A DNA stretch of 64,000 bases from Streptomyces sp. NRRL S-1022 (lineage in GTDB: Bacteria > Actinomycetota > Actinomycetes > Streptomycetales > Streptomycetaceae). Below, in pieces: positions 18,375 through 26,681 of the stretch. The stretch is taken from assembly GCF_000720135.1 (NCBI RefSeq), contig NZ_JOIU01000032.1, positions 21,689 through 85,688 of the forward strand, written 5' to 3'. The translations under genes were made by a program, and so were the position numbers. The notes beneath the pieces were generated by a model, which was given only the letters and a program-made list of their open reading frames with translations, was not told the origin of the DNA and ran no database searches. Position 1 is the first letter of the stretch. Every line of letters begins with the position of its first letter.

Positions 18375-18549
18375 GCGGGTCTCCGTACGGGTCGTCGGGA
18401 GGGCGCAGCAGCAGGGCGGCTCCGGGCACGGCCGGCCGAGAACCTCGCCGCGTGCGCGTCGACGCGGGCACCTGGTGCTGTCGTGCCACTGTGCTTCCGG
18501 TGCTCAGGGGTTGTCGACGGCTCCCTGGCCAAGGCGGCGGGGCGGCATA

Positions 18550-18565
18550 TTGTGCAGGTGTACAA
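18550..18565. promoter_or_regulatory. Near-palindrome in the CMD/PucR divergent region
   Basis: TTGTGCA (18550-18556), 2-base spacer, TGTACAA (18559-18565), with one mismatch in seven. It lies 33 bases before the PucR start in the shared 223-base promoter region, so it is a candidate operator. Read by eye only. Confidence 0.3.
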
Positions 18566-18597
18566 CGGCCGGTGCCGACGGTGCGGAGGTGGGATCG

Positions 18598-19785
18598 ATG
18601 CCCGGACAGGCGGGTGCGGCGGCACCCCTGGAACGGGTCATCGCCGCGATGGCCGCACAGCAGGCGCAGGTGGGCGGCGGGTTGTACGCGGATCTGGTGG
18701 GCCACGTGCCGTCCTACCGCGCGGTCCCGCGGGAACTCCTGGACCGCGTCTGGCAGCGGCACTTCCAGCGGGCCCTCACGGTGCTGCGGGAGGGGACGGT
18801 GCCCGCGCCGGAGGACTTCCGCGAGGCCGAGGTGGCCCGGGACCGGGCCGCCCGGGGCGTGCCGCTCGGCGACGGGCTCCGCGCGTTCCGCCGGGCGCTG
18901 GGCGCGATACGGGATCTGTTCATCGCCGAGGCGACCGGACGCGGACTGGACCCGGGCCTCGTCGTGGACCGCACCAGGTGCCTGTGGGAGCTGGTGGACG
19001 TCGCGAGCCTGCAGATCGCCGCCGTCCACCGGCAGGCGGAGGCCGACTCCGCCGTGTTCGACGCCCGCCGCCGCGCCGACTTCCTGCGCGGGCTGCTGCA
19101 CGGGACGCTCAGCGCCGCGGAGATCCACGGCGGCGCGGCGATCTACGGACTGGACGCGTCGCGCCCGTACCGGGCCGTCCGAGCCGTCCCGTACGGCGAC
19201 GCCGGGCCGGACACGCTGGACCGCTCCCTGGAGTCCCGCGGCCGCAGGAACGGCCGGGGGGCGCTGTTCACCGTGCTGGACGAGGCCGTCGCCGGGGTCG
19301 TCGAGGCCAGGCCGGAGACCGGTGACCTGCAGGTGACGGCGGGGCTCGGCCCACCGACGGCCCTGGCCGCTGCGCACCGCTCGTTCCGCGCCGCCGGCAG
19401 GCTGCTGCAAGCCGCCCGTGCCTACGGTCTGCGCGGCGTGTACGACCTGGGCGACCTGTCCTGGCGGGTGGCGGTCGTCGCCGAACCGGAACTCGCCGAG
19501 CTGCTGGTCGACCGCTACCTGCGCCCACTGGAGGCGGAGGGGGAGTTCGGCGCGCTCGTCGAGGAGTCGGTGCGGGCCTACCTGGAGGGGGGACGGCGCG
19601 TCCGCGACGTCGCCCGCAGCGCACACGTCCATGTCAACACCGTCCGCTACCGGCTGCGCCGTTTCGAGGAGCTCACCGGCACCAGCCTGGATGCTCCCGA
19701 CACCGCGGTGGAGGTCGGCTGGGCCCTGGCGGCACGCGCGCTGAAGACGCCTCCACCGGGCCGGGCTTCCACCGGGTTTCAATAG
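18598..19785 (+). CDS. PucR-family helix-turn-helix regulator
   Basis: A 395-residue regulator. The N-terminal two thirds is a helical/GGDEF-like sensory part (RRADFLRGLLHGTLSAAEIH), and the last 60 residues are the PucR C-terminal helix-turn-helix (VRDVARSAHVHVNTVRYRLR). The ATG at 18598 is preceded by GGAGGTG with 7-base spacing, whereas the frame upstream lacks a good site. It is divergent from the CMD-SDR operon, which makes that operon its likely target. The ligand is unknown. Confidence 0.87.
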   Translation: MPGQAGAAAPLERVIAAMAAQQAQVGGGLYADLVGHVPSYRAVPRELLDRVWQRHFQRALTVLREGTVPAPEDFREAEVARDRAARGVPLGDGLRAFRRALGAIRDLFIAEATGRGLDPGLVVDRTRCLWELVDVASLQIAAVHRQAEADSAVFDARRRADFLRGLLHGTLSAAEIHGGAAIYGLDASRPYRAVRAVPYGDAGPDTLDRSLESRGRRNGRGALFTVLDEAVAGVVEARPETGDLQVTAGLGPPTALAAAHRSFRAAGRLLQAARAYGLRGVYDLGDLSWRVAVVAEPELAELLVDRYLRPLEAEGEFGALVEESVRAYLEGGRRVRDVARSAHVHVNTVRYRLRRFEELTGTSLDAPDTAVEVGWALAARALKTPPPGRASTGFQ

Positions 19786-19832
19786 GCGAGCGGTGGCCTC
19801 GTACAAGGTGGTGTCCAGCGGTGGAGAAGCGG

Positions 19833-22253
19833 ATGACGGAGCTGAACGAAGGCCACGAGGAACCGTTCGCCCTGCACCTCGCGGCCCTGGCGGTGCTCGA
19901 CGACCGGGGGGTCGTGGTCGGGTGGAACCGGCGGGCGCAGGAACTGCTCGGCCATCCGGGCACCGCCGTGCTCGGTCGCCGGGCGTTCGAGGTCCTCGTC
20001 GACCCCCGGGACCTGCCGGCTGCCAGGGAGGCCGTGGCGAAGTGTAGACGAGCCGGCGGCTGGGCGGGCCTGCTGCCCCTGCGGCACCGCGACGGGCGGC
20101 TCGTGGACATCGGGCTGCGGGCTCGTGCGCTCCCACGCGAGGACGGGGTCCGTGAGTGGGTCCTCGCCGGCGCGCCCGCGGCCGACGTCCTGGAATGGCA
20201 GAGAGACCGCGCGATCGTCGGCGGCCTGTACCGCCGGTGCCCGATCGGCCTGGTCGTCCACGGTCCCGACCTGACCATTCTCCGGGTCAACCGGGCCATC
20301 GAACGCTTCACCGGTATGCCCGCGGCCGACTTCCGGGGGCTGCCCACCGGTTCGCTCCTCATCCCCGACGACGCGCGTGAGGCCGTGGACCGGGTGCGCC
20401 AGGTGATGGACACCGGCAGGCCGGCGGTCTACTCCGAGCAGTTCGTCCGCCTGGAGTGGGACCCGGCACACGAGCGGGTCGCGATGGTCTCGTCCTTCCC
20501 GCTGGAGGACACCTCCGGCCGCATCCTGGGTGTGGCCGAGATGATCGAGGACATCACCGAACGTCACCGGGCCCAGCGTCGGCTCGCGCTCCTCGACCAG
20601 GCCGGCAGCCGCATCGGAACCACCCTCGATGTGGCCGAGACGGCCCGGGAGCTCGCCGAGGTGATGGTGCCCCACCTCGCCGACCACGCGTCGGTGGACC
20701 TGCTGTGGCAGGTGACGCGGGGTGAGGAACCGCTGCGCACCCCGGCCGGCTCCATGGTCCGCCTGGGAGCCTGCGGGACCGGTGCCGGGCAGCCGAACCC
20801 GCCCCACCCCCAGGGCGAGCCCGTGGAGTTCGGTCCCGGCACGCCCCAGGCCAGGTGCCTGGCCGAGGGCCGGGCGGTCCTGGAACCGGTTCTTCCGCCC
20901 GACTGGTTCTCGGTGGCGGGCCGCCGGGGGACCCACGCTCCGGACCTGGGCGTCCACTCGCTGATCGTGGCCCCGCTCGTCGCGCGCGGCCTGGTGCTGG
21001 GCGTGATGACCCTGTGGCGCTCGCGCCGCCCCGATCCCTTCGAGGCGGACGATCTCACCCTCGCCCAGGAACTCGCCTCGCGCGCCGCCGTCGCCATCGA
21101 CAACGCCCGGCGCTTCACCCAGCAGCAGCAGACCGCGTTCACCCTGCAGAGCAGCCTGCTGCCCCGGGGCCTGCCGGCCCAGTCGGCCGTCGAGACGGCC
21201 GTGAGGTACCTTCCGGCCAGCGGGGCCCCGGGTCTGGGCGGCGACTGGTTCGACGTCATCCCCCTGTCCGGGGCCCGGGTCGCCCTCGTCGTCGGGGACG
21301 TGGTGGGACGCGGAATCCACGCTGCCGCCACCATGGGCCGGCTGCGCACCGCCGTGCACACGCTCGCCAGCCTCGACCTGGAACCGGACGAGGTCCTCTC
21401 CCGGCTGGACGACCTGGTCAACCTGCTGGCGGCCGAACAGGAAGCGGCCGGCGAACGGCCGGTGGGCGAGCAGGTCGTCGGCGCGACCTGCCTCTACGTC
21501 GTGTACGACCCGGTCGCCGGGCGCTGCTCCGTGGCCCGCGCCGGTCATCCGCCACCGGTGGTGACCGCTCCGGACGGACGGGTGGCCCCGCTCGACCTGC
21601 CCGCCGGCCCGCCCCTCGGACTGGGCGGCCTGCCGTTCGAGGCCCGGGAGATCGACCTGGCCGAGGGAAGCCTGCTGTGCCTGTACACCAACGGACTCAT
21701 CGGCGAACGCCACATCGACGCCGACACCGCCCTGACCAAGCTGTGTGCGACGCTCAGCCGCCCTGCGGACGCATTGGAACGCACGTGCCAGGCGGTGGTC
21801 GACGCGCTCGTGCCCTCGCAACCCGGTGACGACGTCGCGCTGGTGATCGCCCGCACCCGCATGCTGCCACCGCAGGACGTCGCTTCCTGGCAGCTGCCGC
21901 TGGAGCCCGCCAGCGCCGCCCGGGCTCGGGAGCTGACCTCGGCCAAGCTGACCGAATGGGGCCTGGAGCACCTGGCGTTCACGACGGAGTTGATCGCCAG
22001 CGAACTGGTCACCAATGTCTACCGGTACGCCAGTGGCCCCGCGACCCTACGGCTGATCCGGGAACGGACCCTGGTGTGCGAGGTCGGCGACACCAGCCAC
22101 ACCTCACCACACCTGCGCCGCGCCCGCACCACCGACGAGGGCGGGCGCGGACTGCTCCTGGTGGCCCAGATGGCCGAACGCTGGGGTACCCGCTACACCC
22201 GCGAGGGCAAGACCGTCTGGACCGAACAGCCCCTGACCGGCACACTGGTCTGA
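19833..22253 (+). CDS. PAS-GAF-SpoIIE phosphatase with HATPase domain; Asn in the YTDG metal motif
   Basis: About 806 residues from the ATG at 19833 (GGAG 6 bases upstream; GTG 19821 is an alternative). Two PAS-like domains (VLDDRGVVVGWNRRAQEL; VHGPDLTILRVNRAIERF), GAF (LASRAAVAIDNARRFT), a SpoIIE phosphatase domain (GGDWFDVIPL, VVGDVVGRG, PGDDVALV) and an RsbW-like ATPase (ELIASELVTNVYRYAS; DEGGRGLLLVAQM). The normally conserved YTDG reads LYTNGLIGE, with AAC at 21690-21692, so one metal-coordinating Asp is Asn and the following Glu is shifted. Phosphatase activity may be weak or lost, while the ATPase domain looks intact. Confidence 0.9.
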   Translation: MTELNEGHEEPFALHLAALAVLDDRGVVVGWNRRAQELLGHPGTAVLGRRAFEVLVDPRDLPAAREAVAKCRRAGGWAGLLPLRHRDGRLVDIGLRARALPREDGVREWVLAGAPAADVLEWQRDRAIVGGLYRRCPIGLVVHGPDLTILRVNRAIERFTGMPAADFRGLPTGSLLIPDDAREAVDRVRQVMDTGRPAVYSEQFVRLEWDPAHERVAMVSSFPLEDTSGRILGVAEMIEDITERHRAQRRLALLDQAGSRIGTTLDVAETARELAEVMVPHLADHASVDLLWQVTRGEEPLRTPAGSMVRLGACGTGAGQPNPPHPQGEPVEFGPGTPQARCLAEGRAVLEPVLPPDWFSVAGRRGTHAPDLGVHSLIVAPLVARGLVLGVMTLWRSRRPDPFEADDLTLAQELASRAAVAIDNARRFTQQQQTAFTLQSSLLPRGLPAQSAVETAVRYLPASGAPGLGGDWFDVIPLSGARVALVVGDVVGRGIHAAATMGRLRTAVHTLASLDLEPDEVLSRLDDLVNLLAAEQEAAGERPVGEQVVGATCLYVVYDPVAGRCSVARAGHPPPVVTAPDGRVAPLDLPAGPPLGLGGLPFEAREIDLAEGSLLCLYTNGLIGERHIDADTALTKLCATLSRPADALERTCQAVVDALVPSQPGDDVALVIARTRMLPPQDVASWQLPLEPASAARARELTSAKLTEWGLEHLAFTTELIASELVTNVYRYASGPATLRLIRERTLVCEVGDTSHTSPHLRRARTTDEGGRGLLLVAQMAERWGTRYTREGKTVWTEQPLTGTLV

Positions 22254-22282
22254 CCCTCCGGCCGTGCGCCGGGGCGGACCAC

Positions 22283-22306
22283 GGGAGCGGCGCCGTGTCC
22301 GCTCCC
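22283..22306. terminator. Hairpin between convergent genes
   Basis: GGGAGCGG (22283-22290) pairs perfectly with CCGCTCCC (22299-22306) across an 8-base loop. It sits 30 bases after the phosphatase stop and just before the end of the convergent symporter gene. Confidence 0.55.
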
Positions 22307-22329
22307 CGCAGCCCGCCCCGCCGCCCCGC

Positions 22330-23946
22330 TCACTCGGCTGCGGCCAGCAGCCGCGCCTCGCTCTCCTCGTACAGCCGCCGGTTCTCGCGGCTCTCGGCGG
22401 CGCGGCGCCGGTGGTCCAGCAGGCTGCCCAGCCAGCCCGCCAGATAGCCGAACGGGACGGAGACCAGGCCGGCGGACTGCAGCGGGAACCACCCGAAGTC
22501 CGCGTGCGGGAAGACGGCGGACGGCGCGCCCGAGACCGCCTTGGAGAAGACCATCAGCACCAGCGCGCACGCCGTGCCCCCGTAGAGGCTGGCGAGCAGA
22601 CCGGTGCGCGTGAACCCGCGCCAGAACAGCGAGTACGTCAGCGCGGGGGCGACGGCCGACGCCCCGATGCAGATGGCCAGCGTGGTGAGCACGCCGACGT
22701 CCCAGTTCTCGACCAGGACGGAGAGCAGGACGGCGACGGTGCCCACCGCCACGCTCGTCCACGCCGCCACCGTCATCTCCGTGCGCGGTGCCGCCCGTTG
22801 CCGCCGCAGCGCGTGGGCGAACAGGTCGTGGGCGAGGGACGAGGCCGCGGCCAGGGTCATCCCCGCGACGGAGGACAGCAGGGTGATGAACACCGTGCCC
22901 GCCACGGCCGCGTAGAGCACCGTCGTGCCCGCGGAGCCGGCGCCGCCGCCGAGCACACGGGACAGCATGAGGACCGACGTCCTGCCGTGCGGATCGGCCG
23001 CCGTGATGGACTGCGATCCCACCAGCGCCGCCGCGCCCGTACCCATGACGATGACGAGCAGGCAGAACGTGGTGACCGTGGCGACCGCCCACGACATGGA
23101 GCGGCGCACGGCGGGCACGTCGCGTGCGGAGTACAGCCGCATGGTGATGTGCGGCAGGCAGGCCGCGCCGAGGATCACGGTGATCTGCAGGCCGGCGAAG
23201 TCCAGCCGCTGCGCCGCCGAGGTGCCCAGCTGGAGGCCCTGGCGGAGGAACGCCGGGCCCGTGCCGGTGCCCCGCTCGGCGGCCCGGAGCACCTCGCCGG
23301 GGCTCCAGTCGAAGCGGTGGAGGACCAGGGCGGCGACGGTGAGGCTGGTGCCGAGCAGCAGCACGATCTTGATCATCTGGACCAGTGCGGTGCCCCGCAT
23401 GCCGCCGATCGCCGCGTAGATGACCATCAGGGTGCCGACGAGGACGATGCATATCGTCCTGGCGCCGGATTCGTGCGACATGCCCAGGATGAAGGTGAGC
23501 AGCGACCCGGCCCCCGAGAGCTGGACGACCAGGAAGGGCAGGGTCGCCGAGAGCGTCACCACACAGGAGGCGATGCGCACGGCCCGCCCGGGCATGGTGC
23601 GGGCCAGTACGTCGCCCATGGTGAAGCTGCCGGCGTTGCGCAGCGGCTCGGCCAGCAGGAACATCAGCAGCACCAGGGACAGAGCGGTACTGACCGCGAG
23701 GACGTAGCCGTCGTAGCCGGCGAGCGCGATGATGCCGGTGGTGCTCAGCACCGTGGCCGCGGAGATGTAGTCCCCCGCGATCGCCAGGCCGTTCTTGAGC
23801 GGGGTGAGTGAGCGGTAGCCGGTGTAGAAGTTCGTCAGGTCGTCCCGGTCCGGCCCCGCCATCACGCACATCAGCAGGGTGAGCGTCACCAGGGTGGTGA
23901 ACAGGACCAGGACCAGTGCCTGGGTCCCCGAGCCGTAGTCGTTCAT
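22330..23946 (-). CDS. Sodium/solute symporter, acetate/pyruvate (ActP/MctC) type
   Basis: A 538-residue integral membrane transporter of the SSS family with about 13 helices, which imports small carboxylates with Na+ or H+. Typical segments are NFYTGYRSLTPLKNGLAIAG, DYISAATVLSTTGIIALAGYDG, and IGGMRGTALVQMIKIVLLL. The ATG at 23946 overlaps the TGA of the upstream DUF485 gene (ATGA), so translation is coupled. The DUF485-SSS pair is the standard arrangement for ActP-type acetate permeases. The C-terminus is a charged cytoplasmic tail. Confidence 0.9.
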   Translation of the reverse strand: MNDYGSGTQALVLVLFTTLVTLTLLMCVMAGPDRDDLTNFYTGYRSLTPLKNGLAIAGDYISAATVLSTTGIIALAGYDGYVLAVSTALSLVLLMFLLAEPLRNAGSFTMGDVLARTMPGRAVRIASCVVTLSATLPFLVVQLSGAGSLLTFILGMSHESGARTICIVLVGTLMVIYAAIGGMRGTALVQMIKIVLLLGTSLTVAALVLHRFDWSPGEVLRAAERGTGTGPAFLRQGLQLGTSAAQRLDFAGLQITVILGAACLPHITMRLYSARDVPAVRRSMSWAVATVTTFCLLVIVMGTGAAALVGSQSITAADPHGRTSVLMLSRVLGGGAGSAGTTVLYAAVAGTVFITLLSSVAGMTLAAASSLAHDLFAHALRRQRAAPRTEMTVAAWTSVAVGTVAVLLSVLVENWDVGVLTTLAICIGASAVAPALTYSLFWRGFTRTGLLASLYGGTACALVLMVFSKAVSGAPSAVFPHADFGWFPLQSAGLVSVPFGYLAGWLGSLLDHRRRAAESRENRRLYEESEARLLAAAE

Positions 23947-24395
23947 CCCGCCACCCCGGCATCCCGCGCAGGCCGGACGGATCTCTCCCTGACCGCCTGC
24001 GCCAGCGGGTCCACGGAGCGCCGTGCGCTGCGCCCGTACCAGAAGACGGCCGCGAAGGTGACGAGGAGCTGGAGGATCCCCATGCCCATGCCCAGGCTCA
24101 GCGCCCCGGCGATCTCGGAACCCATCAGGTCCGGCGCCCAGCAGGACAGCAGCACGTAGGCCACGAACGAGCCGAGCGCGGCGAGCGTCGAGACCCGGCG
24201 CAGCCCCCGGTAGGCCGAGCGGAGGGCGGTGAGGTCGGGGCCGGGCGGCTGGGGCTGGAGCACGTGCGGCGGGCGGTGCCCGGCCTGGCCGTACGGGTCG
24301 TAGGGGGCGTACGCGGGGGCGTCGTACCGCCAGGGATCGCGCTGCGTCCGTCCCGGCGGTGCTGTCGGCGGGTACCGGTCGTCGGGGTGTGTCAT
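23943..24395 (-). CDS. DUF485 small membrane protein, partner of the symporter
   Basis: About 150 residues from the ATG at 24395, preceded by GGAAGG at 7 bases; a further in-frame start upstream has no such site. The N-terminal half is Pro/Tyr-rich and cytoplasmic. The C-terminal half has two membrane helices (LAALGSFVAYVLLSCWAP and GMGMGILQLLVTFAAVFWYG) with the DUF485 pattern. This YjcH-like partner is almost always coupled to ActP-type symporters; its biochemical role is not established. Confidence 0.85.
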   Translation of the reverse strand: MTHPDDRYPPTAPPGRTQRDPWRYDAPAYAPYDPYGQAGHRPPHVLQPQPPGPDLTALRSAYRGLRRVSTLAALGSFVAYVLLSCWAPDLMGSEIAGALSLGMGMGILQLLVTFAAVFWYGRSARRSVDPLAQAVRERSVRPARDAGVAG

Positions 24396-24463
24396 CGCAT
24401 GGCCTTCCGGTGCTGCTCGGGTCCGTGGGAGGTGGCGGTGGAGCATCGGTGCGGCGGCGCACG

Positions 24464-24481
24464 ATACCGACTGGTTGGAAT
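24464..24481. promoter_or_regulatory. TetR-type operator, site 1
   Basis: An imperfect 18-bp palindrome (ATACCGACTGGTTGGAAT), whose reverse complement closely matches site 2 at 24541. It is in the divergent region between the DUF485 gene and the MDR oxidoreductase, so it may act on both. No TetR regulator gene is present nearby in this window. Confidence 0.5.
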
Positions 24482-24540
24482 GCCTGATAGACCTGTCGAG
24501 GTCACCGCTGAATGCGTGTGGCGAATGTCACGTGCCAGGC

Positions 24541-24558
24541 GTACCTACTGGTCGGTAT
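24541..24558. promoter_or_regulatory. TetR-type operator, site 2
   Basis: GTACCTACTGGTCGGTAT is an imperfect palindrome sharing the consensus RTACCnACYRGTnGGTAT with site 1, 77 bases away centre to centre. It ends 32 bases before the MDR start, in the core promoter zone, where bound repressor would block transcription. Confidence 0.55.
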
Positions 24559-24590
24559 GGTCGCGGCAGGCCGTACCAACAGGAGGCGTG

Positions 24591-25598
24591 ATGTCCGCGA
24601 CCAACCGCCAGATCCGTCTGGCAGCCCGCCCCGTGGGTGAAGTGAAGCCCGAGGACTGGGAGCACCGCTCGGAACCCCTCGCGGATCCGGGGCCGGGCCG
24701 GTTCGCGGGCCGTACGCGCGTGATCTCCCTGGACCCGGCCATGCGGGGCTGGCTGGACGACCGTCCTTCCTACCTGCCGCCCGTGGGTCTCGGAGAGGTG
24801 ATGCGGGCCGGCTCGGTCGTCGAGGTCACCGCGTCGAACCACCCCGGCTTCCAGCCCGGCGACCACGTGGTCGGCACCTTCGGCGTCCAGGAGTACGTGG
24901 TCTCCGACGGCCGGGGCGCCATGAAGATCGACACCTCCCTCGCCCCGCCCTCGACGTACCTGGGGGCGCTGGGCATGCCCGGCATGACGGCCTACTTCGG
25001 GCTGCTGGACGTCGGCGCGCTCCAGGACGGCGAGACCGTCGTGGTGTCCGGGGCGGCCGGCGCGGTCGGCACCATCGCGGGTCAGATAGCCAAGGCCAAG
25101 GGCTGTCGCGTCGTGGGCATCGCCGGCGGGCCGGAGAAGTGCGCCATGCTCACCGGCGAGCTGGGATTCGACGCGGCGATCGACTACCGGTCCGACGACG
25201 TCAAGAAGGCGCTGCGCGAGCACGCCCCCGACGGCATCGACGTCTACTTCGACAACGTCGGAGGCGACATCCTCGACACCGCCCTCACCCGGCTGGCGAT
25301 GCACGCGCGCGTCGTGATCTGCGGCGCGATCAGCCAGTACAACAACGCCACGCCGGTCAAGGGCCCCTCCAACTACCTCTCGCTGCTGGTGCGCCGGGCC
25401 CGCATGGAGGGCTTCGTCGTCTTCGACTACGCCAAGCAGTACGCCGAGGCCGCCCAGGAGATCTCCGCCTGGATCGGCGCCGGCCGCATCAAGGTCAAGG
25501 AACACGTGGTGAAGGGCACCGTCGACGACTTCCCCGCCACCTTGCAGATGCTCTTCCGCGGCGAGAACGTCGGCAAGCTCGTGCTGGAGCTGGTGTGA
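24591..25598 (+). CDS. NADP-dependent medium-chain oxidoreductase (CurA/leukotriene B4 dehydrogenase-like)
   Basis: A 335-residue zinc-independent MDR enzyme that reduces the double bond of enones or enals. It has RQIRLAARPVGEV at the N-terminus, the Rossmann motif VVVSGAAGAVGTIAGQIAKA (AAGxVG type), and the signature YFDNVGGDILDTAL typical of this subgroup. AGGAGG lies 5 bases before the ATG at 24591. Its stop overlaps the next gene (GTGA), giving a two-gene operon, apparently under the TetR-like sites upstream. Confidence 0.9.
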   Translation: MSATNRQIRLAARPVGEVKPEDWEHRSEPLADPGPGRFAGRTRVISLDPAMRGWLDDRPSYLPPVGLGEVMRAGSVVEVTASNHPGFQPGDHVVGTFGVQEYVVSDGRGAMKIDTSLAPPSTYLGALGMPGMTAYFGLLDVGALQDGETVVVSGAAGAVGTIAGQIAKAKGCRVVGIAGGPEKCAMLTGELGFDAAIDYRSDDVKKALREHAPDGIDVYFDNVGGDILDTALTRLAMHARVVICGAISQYNNATPVKGPSNYLSLLVRRARMEGFVVFDYAKQYAEAAQEISAWIGAGRIKVKEHVVKGTVDDFPATLQMLFRGENVGKLVLELV

Positions 25599-26413
25599 GC
25601 GCCGGCGAGGCCCTCGGCCGGGGGCGGACGGAGGGCGCCGCGCTGGCCGGCAAGGTGGCGATCGTCACCGGCGCCGCCAGCGGACTGGGCCGGGCCTCGG
25701 CACTGGCCCTGGCGAGGGCGGGCGCGCGCGTGGTCGTCGCCGACCTCGACGCGCAGGGCGGCCGGGAGGTGGCCCACATGGTCGACGGCGAATTCCGCGC
25801 CTGTGACGTCTCCGACCTCGACGCCAACCGCGCCCTGGTGCGGTTCACCGAGGAGCGGTACGGCGGTGTGGACATCGCGCTGCTGAACGCGGGGGTGGCG
25901 ACCGGTTGCGGCGTCGGCGAGGACTTCGATCCCGCACGCTACCGCCGGGCGATGGGCGCCAATCTGGACGGCGTGGTCTTCGGGACCCACGCGGTACTGC
26001 CCGCGCTGCGGGCGCGCGGCGGGGGATCCATCGTGGCGACCGCTTCCCTGGCGGGCCTGGCGGCGGTGCCGCTCGATCCGCTGTACGCGGCCAACAAGCA
26101 CGCGGTCGTCGGACTCGCCCGCTCCCTCGGTCCGGCGCTCGCACCGGAGAACGTGCGCTTCAACGCGGTCTGCCCGGGCTTCGCCGAGTCGCGCATCATC
26201 GACCACCTGCGTGGCCTGCTCTCCGAGCAGGGGCTGCCCGTCATCCCGGCCGAAGCCGTCGCGGACACGGTGCTGCGGATCCTCACCGGCGACGGCACGG
26301 GGGAGTGCTGGTTCGTGCAGGCCGGCCGCGAACCGGAGCCGTTCCGCTTCCGCAACGTCCCGGGACCGGCCCGGCCCGCGGACGAGCCGGCCGCCGACGC
26401 CTTGGTTCCCTGA
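25595..26413 (+). CDS. SDR-family oxidoreductase
   Basis: A 272-residue classical SDR. The GTG start at 25595 overlaps the TGA of the preceding gene. Motifs are VAIVTGAASGLGRASALAL for the cofactor, LLNAGVATG (NNAG position), ATASLAG with catalytic Ser, and YAANKHAVVGL (YxxxK). VVVADLD at the second strand has an acidic residue, which favours NAD(H). The coupled MDR suggests sequential reduction of a ketone or enone, perhaps in lipid or xenobiotic metabolism. Confidence 0.9.
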   Translation: MSAGEALGRGRTEGAALAGKVAIVTGAASGLGRASALALARAGARVVVADLDAQGGREVAHMVDGEFRACDVSDLDANRALVRFTEERYGGVDIALLNAGVATGCGVGEDFDPARYRRAMGANLDGVVFGTHAVLPALRARGGGSIVATASLAGLAAVPLDPLYAANKHAVVGLARSLGPALAPENVRFNAVCPGFAESRIIDHLRGLLSEQGLPVIPAEAVADTVLRILTGDGTGECWFVQAGREPEPFRFRNVPGPARPADEPAADALVP

Positions 26414-26554
26414 GGAAAGGTCCGAGGCCGAGTGTGACGCCGAGTGCACGGTGGGCGCGGCCCCCGCATGGAGCCGCGGCTGCCGGCGGTGTGCGACGTC
26501 CAGGGGGCCGCCGTGACCTTCTGGGGTGTCTGCCCCGACTGCTGTACCGGGGAG

Positions 26555-26610
26555 GGGAGTAGTTAAGTCCGACATACATGCCTATCACTTGATATAAAGA
26601 TCACGTGAAG
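26555..26610 (+). promoter_or_regulatory. AT-rich region, probable promoter of the exopolysaccharide locus
   Basis: This short stretch is clearly AT-richer than its surroundings and contains TATAAA at 26593-26598 and several TA steps. It lies 72 bases before the glycosylphosphotransferase start, inside the 268-base gap after the SDR operon. I cannot pair the box with a convincing -35. Confidence 0.35.
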
Positions 26611-26681
26611 GCGTGACCGACCTATGTGGAGGGCGGTGCGGCCGCGCCGGTTGGCTGGGGTTGGAGCTGCTAAGGAGAAGC

